This document shows, piece after piece, positions 63,043 through 64,000 of a stretch of DNA of 64,000 bases. A program made the translations under genes and the position numbers. The number at the start of each line of letters is the position of its first letter. Within the stretch, counting starts at the first letter, position 1. The DNA comes from Prescottella equi (lineage in GTDB: Bacteria; Actinomycetota; Actinomycetes; Mycobacteriales; Mycobacteriaceae), in assembly GCF_020171745.1 (NCBI RefSeq), contig NZ_JAIVAH010000004.1, positions 310,001 through 374,000 of the forward strand, given 5' to 3'. The notes beneath the pieces are model-generated. The model had not been told where the DNA came from, did not search any database, and saw only the letters and a program-made list of their open reading frames with translations.

Positions 63043-63828
63043 GTGGTTGCTCAGGCCGACACCCCGTCGTCGCAGTCCTCGGGCGACCTCGACGGGGTGG
63101 CCGAGCTCTTCGCCGAGCTGGCGGAGTGCGACCCCGGTGACGACCGGGGCAACGCGCTCCGCGACCGGATCGTCGCACAATCACTTCCTCTGGCGCGCAA
63201 CATCGCTCGACGATTCGCCAGCCGCGGCGAGGAGATGGACGACCTCTACCAGGTCGCCTGTGTCGGGCTCATCAACGCCGTCGACCGTTTCGACCCCGCG
63301 CAGGGGAACTTCGCCGCCTACGCGATCCCGACCATCATGGGCGAGGTCCGACGCTACTTCCGCGATCATGTGTGGGCGGCGCGGGTTCCGCGCCGAGTCA
63401 AGGATCTGACGCTCGACGTCGGCAAGGCCACCGAGACACTGTCACAGCGCCTCGGACGCTCCCCCACCGCAACCGAACTGGCCGTCGAACTCGGCACCGA
63501 CCCGGACTCGGTCATCGAGGCGATCGCCGCCGCCGGTGCGTACCAGACGCATTCGCTCGACAGCCCCGTCGGCCGGGACGGTGAGAGCGCGACCCTCGCA
63601 GACACCCTCGCGACCGACGACGCGGAACTCGAGCAGACCGAACTCCAGCTCGCGTTGAAGCCCGTCATCGACCAGCTCGAGCCGCGCGAGAAGCGCATCG
63701 TCGTGATGCGCTTCTTCGAGGAGAAGACCCAGACCGAGATCGCGCGTGAGATCGGCGTCTCGCAGGTCCAGATCTCCCGACTGCTGTCGAAGATCCTCAC
63801 CCGGATCCGCACGAACCTGGGCGAGTGA
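63043..63828 (+). CDS. sigF: Stress sigma factor SigF
   Basis: Predicted protein of 261 residues, group 3 sigma (SigB/F/G). Region 2 has DDLYQVACVGLINAVDRFDPAQGNFAAYAIPTIMGEVRRYFRDH, region 3 VPRRVKDLTLDVGKA, and region 4 LEPREKRIVVMRFFEEKTQTEIAREIGVSQVQISRLL. GTG 63043. Controlled by the upstream partner-switching proteins; directs general stress and envelope genes. Confidence 0.94.
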   Translation: MVAQADTPSSQSSGDLDGVAELFAELAECDPGDDRGNALRDRIVAQSLPLARNIARRFASRGEEMDDLYQVACVGLINAVDRFDPAQGNFAAYAIPTIMGEVRRYFRDHVWAARVPRRVKDLTLDVGKATETLSQRLGRSPTATELAVELGTDPDSVIEAIAAAGAYQTHSLDSPVGRDGESATLADTLATDDAELEQTELQLALKPVIDQLEPREKRIVVMRFFEEKTQTEIAREIGVSQVQISRLLSKILTRIRTNLGE

Positions 63829-63835
63829 GACGGGC

Positions 63836-64000
63836 TCAGTAGGCGCGTCGCAACCGCATGCGGAAGGGCCTGCCATCGGGGTCGACGACGAGTCGATAGA
63901 CGAGGGCGGCGGCGCGCTGCTGCCACAGCGGCGGCACGTCGATGTGGTGTCGCCGCAACCGACCCGCCGGCCTGGTACCGGCCGAGGGAGCCTCGTGCCA
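63836..64000 (-). CDS. Partial hypothetical protein, C-terminal end
   Basis: The last 54 codons of a gene that starts beyond the window: WHEAPSAGTRPAGRLRR, then VPPLWQQRAAALVYRLVVD and PDGRPFRMRLRRAY. It converges on sigF with seven bases between the stops. No family is recognised from this piece. Confidence 0.65.
   Translation of the reverse strand, partial: WHEAPSAGTRPAGRLRRHHIDVPPLWQQRAAALVYRLVVDPDGRPFRMRLRRAY

Overview
The window is about 70% G+C, densely coded, and looks like a chromosomal segment of a mycolate-producing actinomycete, most likely Rhodococcus or a close Nocardiaceae relative. The evidence is an antigen-85-type mycolyltransferase homologue, an orphan MCE protein, SepH, an RpfA with a c-di-AMP riboswitch leader, a WhiB7-type regulator, many GTG starts, and PrrA/PrrB. 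As far as I recall, the backbone follows the Mycobacterium tuberculosis order from about Rv0903c (prrA) to Rv0858c (dapC): prrAB, gltA2, citA, serC, sepH, rRNA methyltransferase, MarR, DUF2530, DUF3027, an MFS protein, the Rv0875c-like protein, cspB, yccF, rpfA, Rv0863, the helicase-associated protein, the XPB helicase and dapC. This synteny is from memory, not from a search.

Layout. 0-8.2 kb: DUF1214 protein, MarR regulator, PrrA/PrrB, a large flippase-like membrane protein with a degenerate kinase domain, an Ag85-like esterase and a deazaflavin-type reductase. 8.2-15.7 kb: central metabolism, with tandem FKBP, two citrate synthases flanking a sugar kinase, an MFS protein and PdxH, then SerC. 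15.7-30.9 kb: SepH, a TetR-controlled membrane protein with two visible operators, two MFS proteins, a purine permease, an operon of DUF3027, an Hsp90-like GHKL ATPase and a PAP2 phosphatase, and a secreted glutaminyl cyclase. 30.9-41.6 kb: CspB, then about 10 kb that appears inserted into the conserved backbone: MetA, a cyclase/ThDP-enzyme pair, and a SipW-type export locus. 41.7-46.1 kb: YccF, RpfA with a CRP-like site and ydaO riboswitch, and the helicase-associated protein. 46.1-50.8 kb: a second accessory patch with a secreted RCC1-like propeller, three tiny genes and an ABC exporter with its TetR regulator. 50.8-64 kb: XPB helicase, MCE protein, an ECF41 sigma factor with its carboxymuconolactone-decarboxylase partner, DapC, an AraC regulator, WhiB7, a secreted YVTN propeller, and a four-gene SigF partner-switching operon.

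The most interesting element is the SipW-type locus at 35.2-40.6 kb. Two divergent SipW-like signal peptidases are interleaved with four exported proteins in one tightly packed minus-strand operon. An 860-base gene-free leader separates it from a divergent lipoprotein that resembles the first exported protein. It may build a surface or matrix structure. Other notable signals are two secreted beta-propellers that share a C-terminal Ig-like module and a GSLGSL...WTS tail, one of several proteins here with that motif; a dispersed palindrome present at 15.8 and 55.1 kb; and a match to the ECF41 promoter consensus in front of the ECF41 partner gene.
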